This document shows positions 1-8,419 of a DNA stretch of 64,000 nt, in pieces (position 1 is the first letter of the stretch; the number at the start of each line of letters is the position of its first letter). The notes under the pieces are model-generated. The model saw only the letters and a program-made list of their open reading frames with translations. It was not told the DNA's origin and made no database searches. Made by a program: the position numbers and the translations under genes. The stretch comes from Bacillota bacterium (GTDB lineage: Bacteria; Bacillota; Sulfobacillia; JAJZYS01; JAJYTV01). The DNA is taken from the NCBI GenBank assembly GCA_021799275.1, contig JAJZAT010000003.1:73708-137707 (forward strand), in the 5' to 3' direction.

Positions 1-1154
1 CGATCGCCTCGAAGCGGCTGCCCGCCAGCGGGTTCTGCAGGCAGGCGACGTCCTGCTCCGTTGTCAGCCGCTCGAAGCAGACATTGCACGAGATGCACGG
101 CCTGATGGGCGTAGAGAATTCGCCCGTGGCCTTGCGCACCCAGTAGGCATCCGCAAGCAATGCGCGACCGAGGGCCACGTAGTCGCACGCCCCCGCGGCG
201 AGCAGCGTCTCGACATCCCCGGGTTCGATGATGCGGCCGGCCAGGATCACCGGAATATCCACCGCCGCTTTGACGGGACCCGCATGGCGCGCCAGGTACC
301 CCCGCGGTACGGACGGCGGCTGGATGCAGAAACGCGAAAGATCGGGATGCTCGTTCGTGCCGCTCGAGAGGTCCAGCGCCGCCACGCCCTCCGCCTGGAG
401 AGCCCGGGCCAGTTCCGCCGCCTCCTCGGCCGTGTAGCCGTCAGGGGCGTGCTCCACCACGGAGATGCGCACCATGACGGTCAGGTCGGGCAGAGCGTCC
501 CGGATGCGCCGGATCGTCTCGCGCAGGAAGCGGCTGCGGTTGTCGAAGCTGCCGCCGTACTGGTCGACGCGGTGGTTGATGCGGCGGGAGAAGAACTGCT
601 GAAAGAGGTAGCCGTTTGCGGCATGGATCTCGACCCCGTCGTAACCGGCGCGCCAGAGCCGTCGGCTCGCGTCGACGAAGTCCCTTTGGATTGCCTCGAT
701 CTCCTCGACGGCGAGTGGCCGCACTGCATCGCCGGTATTCGGGTTCACCCAAGGCGAAGGGCCGACCGGCTCCATGTTCAGCACCGACCGGCGCAGCAGG
801 CCCCCACGATGGTTCAGTTGGCCGACCGCCACCGCTCCCTCCGCGTGGACCGCTTCGACGATCTCTCTCAGGCCAGGTATGAAGCGGTCGTGGAAGACCC
901 CGAGCGAGCGCGTATGGTTGCGGGCTCGTGCCGAAATCGACATGGCCTCGGTGATGATCATCGCCGCGCCGCCTCTGGCCCGCTCGGCGTAGTAGAGCTG
1001 GTCGCGGACCGAGGCCAGACCGTCCGACGTGCCGTAGTTCGTACCCATGGGCGCCAGGACGATACGGTTGCGCATCGGCATCCGCCCGATCGTGCCCGGC
1101 TGCGTAAGCCTGAGCGTCCCGCCCCCTGACGCCTGCGGCGCGGCGCTACGCATG
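1..1154 (-). CDS. Old Yellow Enzyme family NADH:flavin oxidoreductase (3' end outside window)
   Basis: The reading frame stays open to the left window edge, so the ORF track misses it. The start of the protein (MPMRNRIVLAPMGTN) is the usual FMN barrel beginning. Later come GQLNHRGG, GVEIHAANGYL, QFFS.RINHR.D.YGGS and a cysteine cluster CISCNVC followed by CLQNP. That cluster is the [4Fe-4S] site of 2,4-dienoyl-CoA reductase/enoate-reductase type members, which normally carry a C-terminal FAD/NAD domain; here that part would lie beyond base 1. The ATG at 1154 overlaps the end of the prpF-like gene, which suggests coupled translation in one operon with the three upstream genes. The likely role is reduction of an activated C=C bond; the substrate is unknown. 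Confidence 0.85.
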
Positions 1155-2318
1155 TGGCGCCTCAGCGCACACTCGGGCCGGCACGAAGGCGTACCCCTCC
1201 ATCAGGCGCCTCGCCGTCCGGCCGAGCGTCGCTCGCAGCACCTTAGGCCCCTCCGGCCCAAACTCTACCTGGGACTCCGTCTCGATCACGCCAGCCGGAT
1301 GGCCGATGCGCAGCGCGACCGCGCCTCGCGCCTCGGGCCGCAAGACCTCATGCACCACGGTGCCCGGAACATGCGCTGCGACACCGGTGCAGGCGGTGGA
1401 GGTGCCGGCGTACGTCTTGTGTGTCACCTGCATGTACATTAGGCGCGAGACGACATCCACCTCGGCCGCCCGCACCTGGCCCTCGCCCAGATAGCGCGGG
1501 TAGTCCTTCGGCGGCGAGACGACGCCGATGATGGGCGTGGCCGGACTTTCGGCCTTGCCACGGGATGGTGCGGAGATCATGCCCATGCGGAACGCGGCCG
1601 CGGAGCGGATCCGCTCCAGCCTCTCCAGGAGCGCGGGACTCCTGTCGATCTCGTCCGGGGATTCGTCGCCGCGCATGCCGACGTCCGCGGCTCGGACAAA
1701 GACATGCGCATTACCGATGTCCACAAGCGACACCTCGAGGGTCCCCAGTCCCTCCACCGGCAGCCGGTCGACCGGCGATCCGGTGGGCAGGAGACGACCC
1801 GTGGCACCACCCGCGGTATCCCCTAGATCCAGCTGGATGCGGGCACCCGTGCCGGGAACGCCAGGAATGGCGTAGTCGCCCGTGTCCACCGGCTTGCCGT
1901 CGCAGACCGGAACCTCGATGCGGAGCACGCGATCGAGGTTCGTATTGTACGCGCGCACGACGGTGACCGGTTCCACGGCCCGAACGAGCCCCTCGTAGAC
2001 AGCGTAGTGGCCCACCGCTGACGATATGTTGCCGCACAAGCTGCGCAGGTCCACGACCGGCTCCGCGATCTCGACCTGCGCGAATGTGTAGTCGATGTCG
2101 ACGTCTGGCTTGCGCGGCGGCCCGATGATCGCCAGCTTGCTCGTCAGTGGATCGGCACCGCCAAGTCCGTCGATCTGACGCCTGTCCGGCGACCCGAACA
2201 AGGCGAGAATGACCTGGTGGCGCAGGGCCGGATCCCGCGGCAGATCCCCCTCCCGCAGGAAGAGAGCCTTGCTCGTGCCGCCTCGCATGATGACACACCG
2301 GATCGGCGAACTCTTCAT
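1146..2318 (-). CDS. PrpF-like aconitate/oxalomesaconate isomerase family protein
   Basis: This 390-aa protein begins with the family signature MRGGTSKALFLREGDLP and has the paired diaminopimelate-epimerase-like fold markers LCGNISSAVGHYAV in the first half and GTSTACTGVAAHVPGT in the second. PrpF and GalD family members move a double bond or proton in 2-methylaconitate, 4-oxalomesaconate or related tricarboxylates, without a cofactor. The length is usual for the family. It sits between a racemase-like gene (48 nt upstream) and the Old Yellow Enzyme gene it overlaps. The neighbours suggest a pathway for an unsaturated di- or tricarboxylate; the exact substrate cannot be read from sequence. 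Confidence 0.85.
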   Translation of the reverse strand: MKSSPIRCVIMRGGTSKALFLREGDLPRDPALRHQVILALFGSPDRRQIDGLGGADPLTSKLAIIGPPRKPDVDIDYTFAQVEIAEPVVDLRSLCGNISSAVGHYAVYEGLVRAVEPVTVVRAYNTNLDRVLRIEVPVCDGKPVDTGDYAIPGVPGTGARIQLDLGDTAGGATGRLLPTGSPVDRLPVEGLGTLEVSLVDIGNAHVFVRAADVGMRGDESPDEIDRSPALLERLERIRSAAAFRMGMISAPSRGKAESPATPIIGVVSPPKDYPRYLGEGQVRAAEVDVVSRLMYMQVTHKTYAGTSTACTGVAAHVPGTVVHEVLRPEARGAVALRIGHPAGVIETESQVEFGPEGPKVLRATLGRTARRLMEGYAFVPARVCAEAPHA

Positions 2319-2366
2319 GTCGTTCCCCCCAAGACGCGACAGCGCCGCCGCCTGACACGCCCGGCG

Positions 2367-3167
2367 TCAGGCGTAGACATCCGGTCCGTAAAAGTGGTGC
2401 ACCTGCGCGAGCACGTCGCCCTCGGGCGGTCGGTAAGTCAACGCCTTGCTTGTGAAGGTGCCGAGCAGCCCACCCAGCTTCACAGCTGTCTCGCCCATCT
2501 TGATCAGACTGGGGATACCGTCCAGGATTGGTGCTCCATCGACCTCCCGGATGCCGAGGTAGCTCAAAAGGACCATGAGGGTTCCCCCCGCGGGAAACAG
2601 GACCTCCGCCCCCTGGGCAAGGCACGACCGGGCCGCCGTCCGAAACTGGTCAAGAATGGCCGCCTGTGCATCACCGGGGACGAATCCGGCCGCCAGCGAC
2701 GAGAGCCTGGTCACCCGCATCAGTTCGACGGCCGCCATCTGCTGCCAAAGCCCATAGCGCCGGACGTTCTCGAGGATCCGCGGAGTGAACTTCGGGTTGA
2801 CGGTAATGACGCCGTAACGGCGTCCCATCATGCAGGCCAAGTGCAGGTTCGTCTCGCACAGTCCGAGCACCGGGATGTGCAGAAGCTCGCGGCATTCGTC
2901 GACACCGGGGTCGAGAATATTGCCGAGCAGGAAGGCGTCGAAGCCGAGCTTCTCGGCCTGGATCGCGTTGTCGAGCACTTCGCGGGTGTCCCGGTATTCG
3001 AGATAGCGGTACTGGTCCGCAACGCCGCCACCGCGCTCGATGGCGTGGATTTCCACCTCTGTCCCGGGATCCGCGGACATGCGGACGGCCGCCCGCAGCG
3101 CTTCCCCGTACTGACCGCGCTCGCTCGCGCGCGCAAAGCTCTGGTACCAAAGCCGCACACCGTTCAC
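2367..3167 (-). CDS. Asp/Glu/hydantoin racemase superfamily protein, catalytic cysteines apparently replaced
   Basis: The 266-aa protein shows the superfamily layout: an N-terminal half ending in GNILDPGVDEC and PVLGLCETNLHLA, a central YGVITVNPKFTP, and a C-terminal half with GAEVLFPAGGTL. Racemases of this fold use two cysteines, one near the first DPG motif and one in a GC.G motif of the second half. Here the equivalents look like NILDPG and PAGG, so racemase chemistry is doubtful, although C of DEC or GLC could serve. The start is GTG at 3167 with GAGGAG very close; a GTG three codons later (3158) is better spaced. It is the second gene of the catabolic cluster, 29 nt after the FAD dehydrogenase gene. 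Confidence 0.75.
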   Translation of the reverse strand: MNGVRLWYQSFARASERGQYGEALRAAVRMSADPGTEVEIHAIERGGGVADQYRYLEYRDTREVLDNAIQAEKLGFDAFLLGNILDPGVDECRELLHIPVLGLCETNLHLACMMGRRYGVITVNPKFTPRILENVRRYGLWQQMAAVELMRVTRLSSLAAGFVPGDAQAAILDQFRTAARSCLAQGAEVLFPAGGTLMVLLSYLGIREVDGAPILDGIPSLIKMGETAVKLGGLLGTFTSKALTYRPPEGDVLAQVHHFYGPDVYA

Positions 3168-3196
3168 GCTCCTCGCAGGCGACCTTACCGCGATCG

Positions 3197-4576
3197 TCAG
3201 GAAGCCTTTCGGGTCGCGGCCTTACCGGCGATGCGGCCGAACACGGTGGCCTTGCCGAGCGAGGTGCCGGTCATGTAAGCGGCGCCATGGAAGCCGCCCA
3301 TGATCTCGCCGGCCGCATAGAGATGCGGGATCGGTTCGCCGAACACGTCGGTGACCTCGGCCTGGGGACTGACGGTGATGCCAGCGTAGGTAGCCACGAT
3401 GCCCGTGACGGACGGGTAGGCGTAGAAAGGCGGTCGGTCGATCTCGACGAGATCGCCAAAGCGGTGCGTCAGGTGTTTGCGCCCGAAGGGGTCCTCGCTG
3501 CCGCTGCGCACCATCTCGTTGTAGGTCCGCACGGTGTCCTCGAGTTGCGCCGCGGGCACCCCGATTTTGTCCGCCAGCTCGGCGAGAGTCGGGGCCGTCA
3601 CCATCAGGCCCTGCTCGAGGCGGCGGCCGAAATCGAAGATCGTGTAGCCAGGGATGGACGCATCCATGACTTTCTGGTCGAGGATCTGGAATGAGATCGC
3701 GTCCTCCTGCAACAGGCAGGCGTCCCCCAGGAGCTTGTAGTCGAGCGACTCGTTGACGAACCTGCGTGCCGACTTGTTGACGGCGATCGCTCCCTTGTAG
3801 ACGGCCTCGAGACCGAGGTGCTGCCCGACCTTGGTCTCAGGGAAGTTGCCGAACGTGCCCTTGACATACGGCATGTCCCGCAGGCCGGCACCGAGCTTCC
3901 ATGCCATCTTGAGACCGTCGCCGACATTGCCCAGTGCGCCAAGCAGGAGGGCCTTCTCCTTGCCCGGGGCGAACGCCGCGATCATCTCCTTGTTCTGGCC
4001 GAAGCCGCCGCTCGTGAGGACGACGCCGCGCGCGGCCTCCAGGAGGTACTCCGTCGCGCCCTGGCGGGCTCGGACACCGCTCACCCGCTTGCTCTCGGAA
4101 CCCTGGACGAGCCGCTCCGCCGCGCAACCGGTCACGATGTGGACGTTGGGGAGGCTCTCCGCCGTCCGGTGCAGGAGATCGACGACCATGCGCGGATTGG
4201 CGAGGTGCGAGCGCGGCACCGATTGTCCCGATGCCGCCTGGACGGACATGAACTCGACACCGCGCTCACGGAGCCAGTAGTAGGCGTCGAGCTGGCTGCG
4301 CGCGTACTGGGCGACCAGCTGCGGGTCGTTCTTGCCCTGACCAACCTCTAGGAGATCCTGGGTCAGCAATGCCTCGGAGTCTACGATGCCTCGCTCCTTC
4401 TGCATGTCGGTGCCGGCGAAGGCGAAGGAGCCACCCGCAAGCACGCTGCTGCCGCCAACCTCCGCCTGCTTCTCCATGAGCAGGACGTCCGCTCCTTCCT
4501 CCGCGGCCGACAATGCCGCGACATGCCCCCCAAGACCCCCACCAACCACCAGGACTTCGCACTCCAGCCGTTCCAT
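3197..4576 (-). CDS. FAD-dependent fumarate reductase/succinate dehydrogenase-type flavoprotein
   Basis: The 459-aa protein opens with the dinucleotide-binding motif VLVVGGGLGGHVAAL, followed by MEKQAEVGGSSVLAGGSFAFAG. It closes with PHLYAAGEIMGGFHGAAYMTGTS and FGRIAG, the FAD-contacting end typical of soluble fumarate reductase and 3-ketosteroid dehydrogenase-like enzymes. No signal peptide or heme motif is present, so it should act in the cytoplasm. The track ORF starts at 4744, but an ATG at 4576 has GGGGGAG just upstream and begins right at the Rossmann fold. It is the first gene of the cluster and would introduce or reduce a C=C bond next to a carboxylate or ketone; the substrate is unknown. 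Confidence 0.85.
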   Translation of the reverse strand: MERLECEVLVVGGGLGGHVAALSAAEEGADVLLMEKQAEVGGSSVLAGGSFAFAGTDMQKERGIVDSEALLTQDLLEVGQGKNDPQLVAQYARSQLDAYYWLRERGVEFMSVQAASGQSVPRSHLANPRMVVDLLHRTAESLPNVHIVTGCAAERLVQGSESKRVSGVRARQGATEYLLEAARGVVLTSGGFGQNKEMIAAFAPGKEKALLLGALGNVGDGLKMAWKLGAGLRDMPYVKGTFGNFPETKVGQHLGLEAVYKGAIAVNKSARRFVNESLDYKLLGDACLLQEDAISFQILDQKVMDASIPGYTIFDFGRRLEQGLMVTAPTLAELADKIGVPAAQLEDTVRTYNEMVRSGSEDPFGRKHLTHRFGDLVEIDRPPFYAYPSVTGIVATYAGITVSPQAEVTDVFGEPIPHLYAAGEIMGGFHGAAYMTGTSLGKATVFGRIAGKAATRKAS

Positions 4577-4639
4577 GTCTGCTCCCCCTAAGTCCCACCA
4601 AAGACGTATCCCGTGTGGTCGGCCTGTATTTCTGCATTC

Positions 4640-4649
4640 CTGTATACAG
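4640..4649. promoter_or_regulatory. CTGTATACAG palindrome, possible GntR-type operator
   Basis: A perfect 10-bp palindrome with TGTATACA core lies about 65 bp upstream of the FAD-dehydrogenase start, in the only leader of the four-gene catabolic cluster. Cores of this kind bind GntR/FadR regulators in other bacteria. No regulator gene is adjacent; the only FadR-type gene in the window is at 32.7 kb. The ATACAG part could also be read as a -10 element on the minus strand. Confidence 0.35.
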
Positions 4650-4748
4650 TTCCTGCGTCCGTTGCCGCGATTTCCATATGCGATTAGTCCTCGGGTGTCC
4701 GTGGAGGCTGCTGGCGCCGCCCTCCGCGGGCCAGCCTCCACCAAGCCC

Positions 4749-5702
4749 CTAGGCGAAAAAGGCGCTGTCGGGCGCGACCCACGGTGGCGCGTCCCCCGCC
4801 GCCCGAGGGAGCACCGACTGGAGTTCGGGCAAGTCCGCTGCCTCTATGGTCGTCAGTTCGGCGCGCCGCCAGCTGCGCTGGCTATCCAGGCGAAGAGCCT
4901 GGCGGCGCAATCCCGCCTCCACCAGGTTACGCACCAGTCGGGCATTGCCGGTAAGGACCCCGCCGCGCCGCTCCGCTTCCTGGAGCAGGGCACGCATTCT
5001 CTCGCGGGCCCCCGGGTCGAAGTGGCAGTCCTGCTGCGAGAGCATTTCATCGGCGATCAAGAGGAGCTCTTCGGCGCAGTAGTCCGGGAAGTCGAGCAGG
5101 ATCGGCAGGCGCGACGAGAGTCCCGGGTTGCTGGCGACGAACCGGTCCATCTCGCGCGGGTAGCCGGCCAAGACCACGATGATCTCCGCGCGCCGGTCCT
5201 CGATCGACTTGACGAGCGTGTCAATCGCCTCGCGGCCAAAGTCCCGATCGCCGCCCCTGGCGAGGGCATAGGCCTCGTCGACGAAGAGAACCCCGCCCAA
5301 GGCGCGGCGGATCGCCGCACGCGTCTTCTGGGCCGTATGGCCAATGTATTCCCCTACAAGGTCGGCGCGCTCCACCTCGACGAGATGTCCGCGCTGCAGG
5401 AGGCCCGCGCCGTAGAGAATCCGGCCAAGATGCCGTGCCACCGTCGTCTTGCCGGTACCGGGGTTTCCCTTAAACACCATGTGGAGGGTCTGGGGCTGTG
5501 TGCGCAGGCCGGCCGCCTGCTTGCGGGCCATCACGCGCTGCAGGGCCAGGAGCTCGTCGACGGTCTTCTTCACCGGCTCGAGTCCGATCAAGCGCCTGAA
5601 CGACTGCAGGGCCTGCTCGCCCTCCAGGCGCCGCGCGACGTCAGCCCCGCCCTCCCGCCGAGCCGTTGCCCGCACCACCTGGATGCTTGGCCTGCGTGCC
5701 AT
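4749..5702 (-). CDS. AAA ATPase of the CbxX/CfqX-SpoVK family
   Basis: A single AAA module of about 240 residues carries Walker A GNPGTGKTT, Walker B GGVLFVDEAYAL, pore-side GEYIGHTAQKT, arginine-finger region NPGLSSRLP and sensor-2 GNARLVRN. This matches CbxX/CfqX proteins and the sporulation protein SpoVK. Family members are hexameric remodelers; SpoVK acts in late spore development. I start at ATG 5702 because GGGAGGTG precedes it; the track's extra 13 residues have no ribosome site. It is 317 aa, the normal length. The gene is divergent from the MFS gene, and 172 bp separate it from the catabolic cluster downstream. A sporulation role is inferred from family only. Confidence 0.85.
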   Translation of the reverse strand: MARRPSIQVVRATARREGGADVARRLEGEQALQSFRRLIGLEPVKKTVDELLALQRVMARKQAAGLRTQPQTLHMVFKGNPGTGKTTVARHLGRILYGAGLLQRGHLVEVERADLVGEYIGHTAQKTRAAIRRALGGVLFVDEAYALARGGDRDFGREAIDTLVKSIEDRRAEIIVVLAGYPREMDRFVASNPGLSSRLPILLDFPDYCAEELLLIADEMLSQQDCHFDPGARERMRALLQEAERRGGVLTGNARLVRNLVEAGLRRQALRLDSQRSWRRAELTTIEAADLPELQSVLPRAAGDAPPWVAPDSAFFA

Positions 5703-5813
5703 GGAGACACCTCCCGCACGCTCCACTTCTTCGCCCGGCATGCAAGGGATCCTGGCCCGTCCCGACGCAGGGAAGCGGCAGTCTCTGCGCCGAATGCACT
5801 GTCCGGTGATGTG

Positions 5814-7019
5814 ATGACCACGGGACCGAGATCCAAGGTGCCCGCGCTACTGCTCCTGGTGCTCGCCACCGCCGCGCAGGTCGGCATGTCCACCATGCAG
5901 CAGGGAGTCGCGGTCCTCAGCTACGCTCTTGGCAAACCGCTCGCTCTCAACCTGGCCCAGACAGGCACGCTTGTAAGCGCAACGTCCATCGGCATCATGC
6001 TGGCCATGTTTTTCGGCGGCATGCTTATCGACCGCTATGGCGTTCGTCCCGTGCTCCTCTCCGCTTCGGTCGTGACCGTGCTGGCCGGCGCGATCATCGC
6101 CAGCCAGACAACCTATTTCGGGCTCGCCCTTTCGCTGACGGCGACTGGCCTGGGTCTCGGGGCCCTGCCGATCGCCGGCGCCCGCGTCATCTTCGACGGC
6201 TACGCCGGACGCTCGCGCGGCCTCGCGATGGGGATTCGCCAGACCGGCGTCCCGCTCGGGGCGGCCATCGCCGCGGCTCTGCTGCCGTCACTCGCGCTGA
6301 TCTACGGTCCACGCTTCCCCTGGCTTTGGCTGGCTCTGATCGCGGCCGTGCTCAATCTGATCCTGGCATCGGCAGCCCCAACCGCGCCGCGCTTGGCGCC
6401 GGCCGACCGGCCGCCGCTCGGAGGAGACCTGAGGCGTATCGCGCTGCCCGCCCTGCTCGCCTTCATGCTGGCATCGGGCCAGTATGGCCTCCTGACGTAC
6501 ACCGTGGTGTCGGTGCCCGGTGGTGTTGACCCTGCCACCGCCGGAATCCTCCTCGCGATCGCGCAGCTCGGCGGCGCCGCAGGGCGTGTCGGCTTTGGCC
6601 AGTTGAGCGACCGTCTGCGCAGCAGGTCGGCTGTCGTCGCCATGGCCGCCGTGCTCGGCGCGGTGGGCATCGCCGTCGCGACCCACCTGGGCGGCGTGCC
6701 GTTTGCGGTCCGCGGCGTAGCCTTCTTCTTCGCGGGTGCCGGGGCCATCGGCTGGAACGCGCTCGTCCTGACCTGGGGTGGAGAGCGGGTGTCGGGCGGG
6801 CGTTCGGGCCAGGCGATCGGGCTCATCGGCACGTCCGTCTTCGCGGGCTCCGCCGTCTGGCCGCCTCTCCTGGGACTCCTGGCCCAAGCGGGCGGCTTCG
6901 GCGTGGCCTGGTACGCTCTCTCCCTCCTGATCGCGCTCGCCGCGGTTCTGGCCTTCGCGGCAGGAACCTCGCGCGCTCCGGGGAACTCAAGGCTTGGCAG
7001 CCCGAACGGAGGTGCCTAA
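5814..7019 (+). CDS. MFS transporter
   Basis: About 401 aa with twelve predicted membrane helices. A GGMLIDRYGVRPV loop after helix 2 and GQLSDRLRSRSAV after helix 8 are the classical MFS loop motifs, and GIRQTGVPLGAA is the helix 5 motif. The track ORF runs from 4386, but its first ~476 residues are antisense to the AAA and FAD genes and are not real. GTG 5811 or ATG 5814 (GTGATG) starts the hydrophobic part, with GGTGA just upstream. The dipeptidase gene follows after 5 nt, so both are probably co-transcribed, and the cargo may be a peptide or amino-acid derivative; this is inference. Confidence 0.85.
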   Translation: MTTGPRSKVPALLLLVLATAAQVGMSTMQQGVAVLSYALGKPLALNLAQTGTLVSATSIGIMLAMFFGGMLIDRYGVRPVLLSASVVTVLAGAIIASQTTYFGLALSLTATGLGLGALPIAGARVIFDGYAGRSRGLAMGIRQTGVPLGAAIAAALLPSLALIYGPRFPWLWLALIAAVLNLILASAAPTAPRLAPADRPPLGGDLRRIALPALLAFMLASGQYGLLTYTVVSVPGGVDPATAGILLAIAQLGGAAGRVGFGQLSDRLRSRSAVVAMAAVLGAVGIAVATHLGGVPFAVRGVAFFFAGAGAIGWNALVLTWGGERVSGGRSGQAIGLIGTSVFAGSAVWPPLLGLLAQAGGFGVAWYALSLLIALAAVLAFAAGTSRAPGNSRLGSPNGGA

Positions 7020-7024
7020 GTAGG

Positions 7025-8356
7025 ATGGATTGGCAGATTTCCTCCGAGGAGGTCCTTCGCGTCGCGCGCGCCCTGATCCGTGTCCGCTCGGTGCGCGAAG
7101 CGCCGCAGCCGGATGCCCCGTTCGGTCTCAGCGTGCGCAAGGCGTTCGATGCCTTCTTCGCCGAGGCGACCCGCCTCGGCCTGACGCGCCAGCACGACGA
7201 CAGCGGTTACGCGGCGGAGGTCGAGATCGGACAAGGGGACGAGATCGTGGGTGTGCTCGTCCACCTCGACGTCGTCGCCGAGGGTGACGGCTGGACCGTC
7301 CCACCTTACGCCGGCACGGTACAGGGAGGGCGGCTCTTTGGCCGCGGCGCGACCGACGACAAGGGACCGGCCGCCGCCGCGCTCATAGCCCTGGCCGCGG
7401 TCGCGGCCCAGGGCCCCAAGCTGCGGCGCAGGGTGCGGCTGATCGCCGGTGGCGACGAGGAGAGCTACTGGCAGTGCATGGAGCACTACCTCCAGCACCG
7501 CGAACGGCCGCAGGTCGGCTTCACCCCGGACGGCGACTTTCCGCTCGTGCATGGCGAGAAGGGCGGGCTCAGCCTGAGGTTGGAGCGTCCGGCCCAAGTG
7601 CCGCAGCGCTACGCCATCGAGGCGGGGCAGCAGCCGAACGTGGTGCCGGACCACGCCAGGATCGAACTCGCGCAGCCGATGTCGCCCGACGCCGTGCTCG
7701 AGACGGCGAAGGAACTTGGCGTGCAGGTGGTGCCGGACCTGGACGAACCGAAGCGCGTCTTCGACGTGGTGGGTGAGGCGGCCCATGCCTCGCAGCCCGA
7801 GCAGGGCGTGAACGCGATCCGCGAAGCCCACCGCCTGTTCGGACGGAACCTGCACGATCCCCTCCTGGACCTCCTCATCGCGGACGACTATGGCGAGGCC
7901 CTGGGCATCGCGAGCCAGGACGACCGGCTCGGGCGCCTGACCGCCAACCTCGGCGTAATCCGCCATGACGCCACGGGCACCAAGGCCTGGATCGACATTC
8001 GCTACCCCCTCGCGATCGAGGCGGATGAGATTGTAGAGCGCCTGAGGCGGAAACTCGCGCCGTTCGGGGTCGCCGTGACGGTGGAGTTCCAGGCGGCACC
8101 CCACTGGGTGCCGCCGGACGACTCTCTCGTCACCACCCTGCTCGGGGTCTACCGGCGCCACACGGACGATCCGACGCCGCCGCTCGTCATCGGCGGCCTC
8201 ACCTATGCCCGCACGCTCGGCCATGCCGTCGCTTTCGGCCCTCTGTTTCCGGGCCGCAAGGACGTCGCGCATCAGGCCGACGAGTCGGTATCGGTCGCGG
8301 ATCTCGAGCTCGCCGCGCGAATCTACGCCGACGCCATCCTGGCGCTCGCCACCTGA
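7025..8356 (+). CDS. M20 family dipeptidase, PepV/Sapep type
   Basis: The 443-aa protein has the di-zinc ligand set of PepV-like M20 peptidases: HLDVV with the catalytic Asp two residues on, GRGATDDKGP, GGDEES, FTPDGDFP, and a C-terminal KDVAHQADES. A lid domain lies between about residues 180 and 370. PepV enzymes split broad-range dipeptides in the cytoplasm. GGAGGTG lies 9 nt before the ATG and overlaps the end of the MFS gene, so the two are translated together. Length is close to the usual 460. A strong hairpin ends the unit downstream. Confidence 0.9.
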   Translation: MDWQISSEEVLRVARALIRVRSVREAPQPDAPFGLSVRKAFDAFFAEATRLGLTRQHDDSGYAAEVEIGQGDEIVGVLVHLDVVAEGDGWTVPPYAGTVQGGRLFGRGATDDKGPAAAALIALAAVAAQGPKLRRRVRLIAGGDEESYWQCMEHYLQHRERPQVGFTPDGDFPLVHGEKGGLSLRLERPAQVPQRYAIEAGQQPNVVPDHARIELAQPMSPDAVLETAKELGVQVVPDLDEPKRVFDVVGEAAHASQPEQGVNAIREAHRLFGRNLHDPLLDLLIADDYGEALGIASQDDRLGRLTANLGVIRHDATGTKAWIDIRYPLAIEADEIVERLRRKLAPFGVAVTVEFQAAPHWVPPDDSLVTTLLGVYRRHTDDPTPPLVIGGLTYARTLGHAVAFGPLFPGRKDVAHQADESVSVADLELAARIYADAILALAT

Positions 8357-8373
8357 GGCCACGGAACTACGAG

Positions 8374-8407
8374 GCAAGGGCCCGTCGCCTGCGCGACGGG
8401 CCCTTGC
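8374..8407. terminator. Bidirectional terminator hairpin between convergent genes
   Basis: A perfect 15-bp stem (GCAAGGGCCCGTCGC and its complement) around a CTGC loop lies between the convergent dipeptidase and permease genes. There is no long T-run, so termination may be partly Rho-assisted. Confidence 0.75.
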
Positions 8408-8419
8408 GTGTCCGGTCGC

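Noticed and set aside
1-1154. Suspected frameshift in the Old Yellow Enzyme gene near base 910
   Set aside because: On rechecking the bases (CGCTCGCTCGGG) the frame is continuous through HTRSLGVFHDRF.
4386-5810. First ~476 codons of the 877-aa MFS track ORF
   Set aside because: They are antisense to the FAD and AAA genes; the membrane protein starts at 5811/5814.
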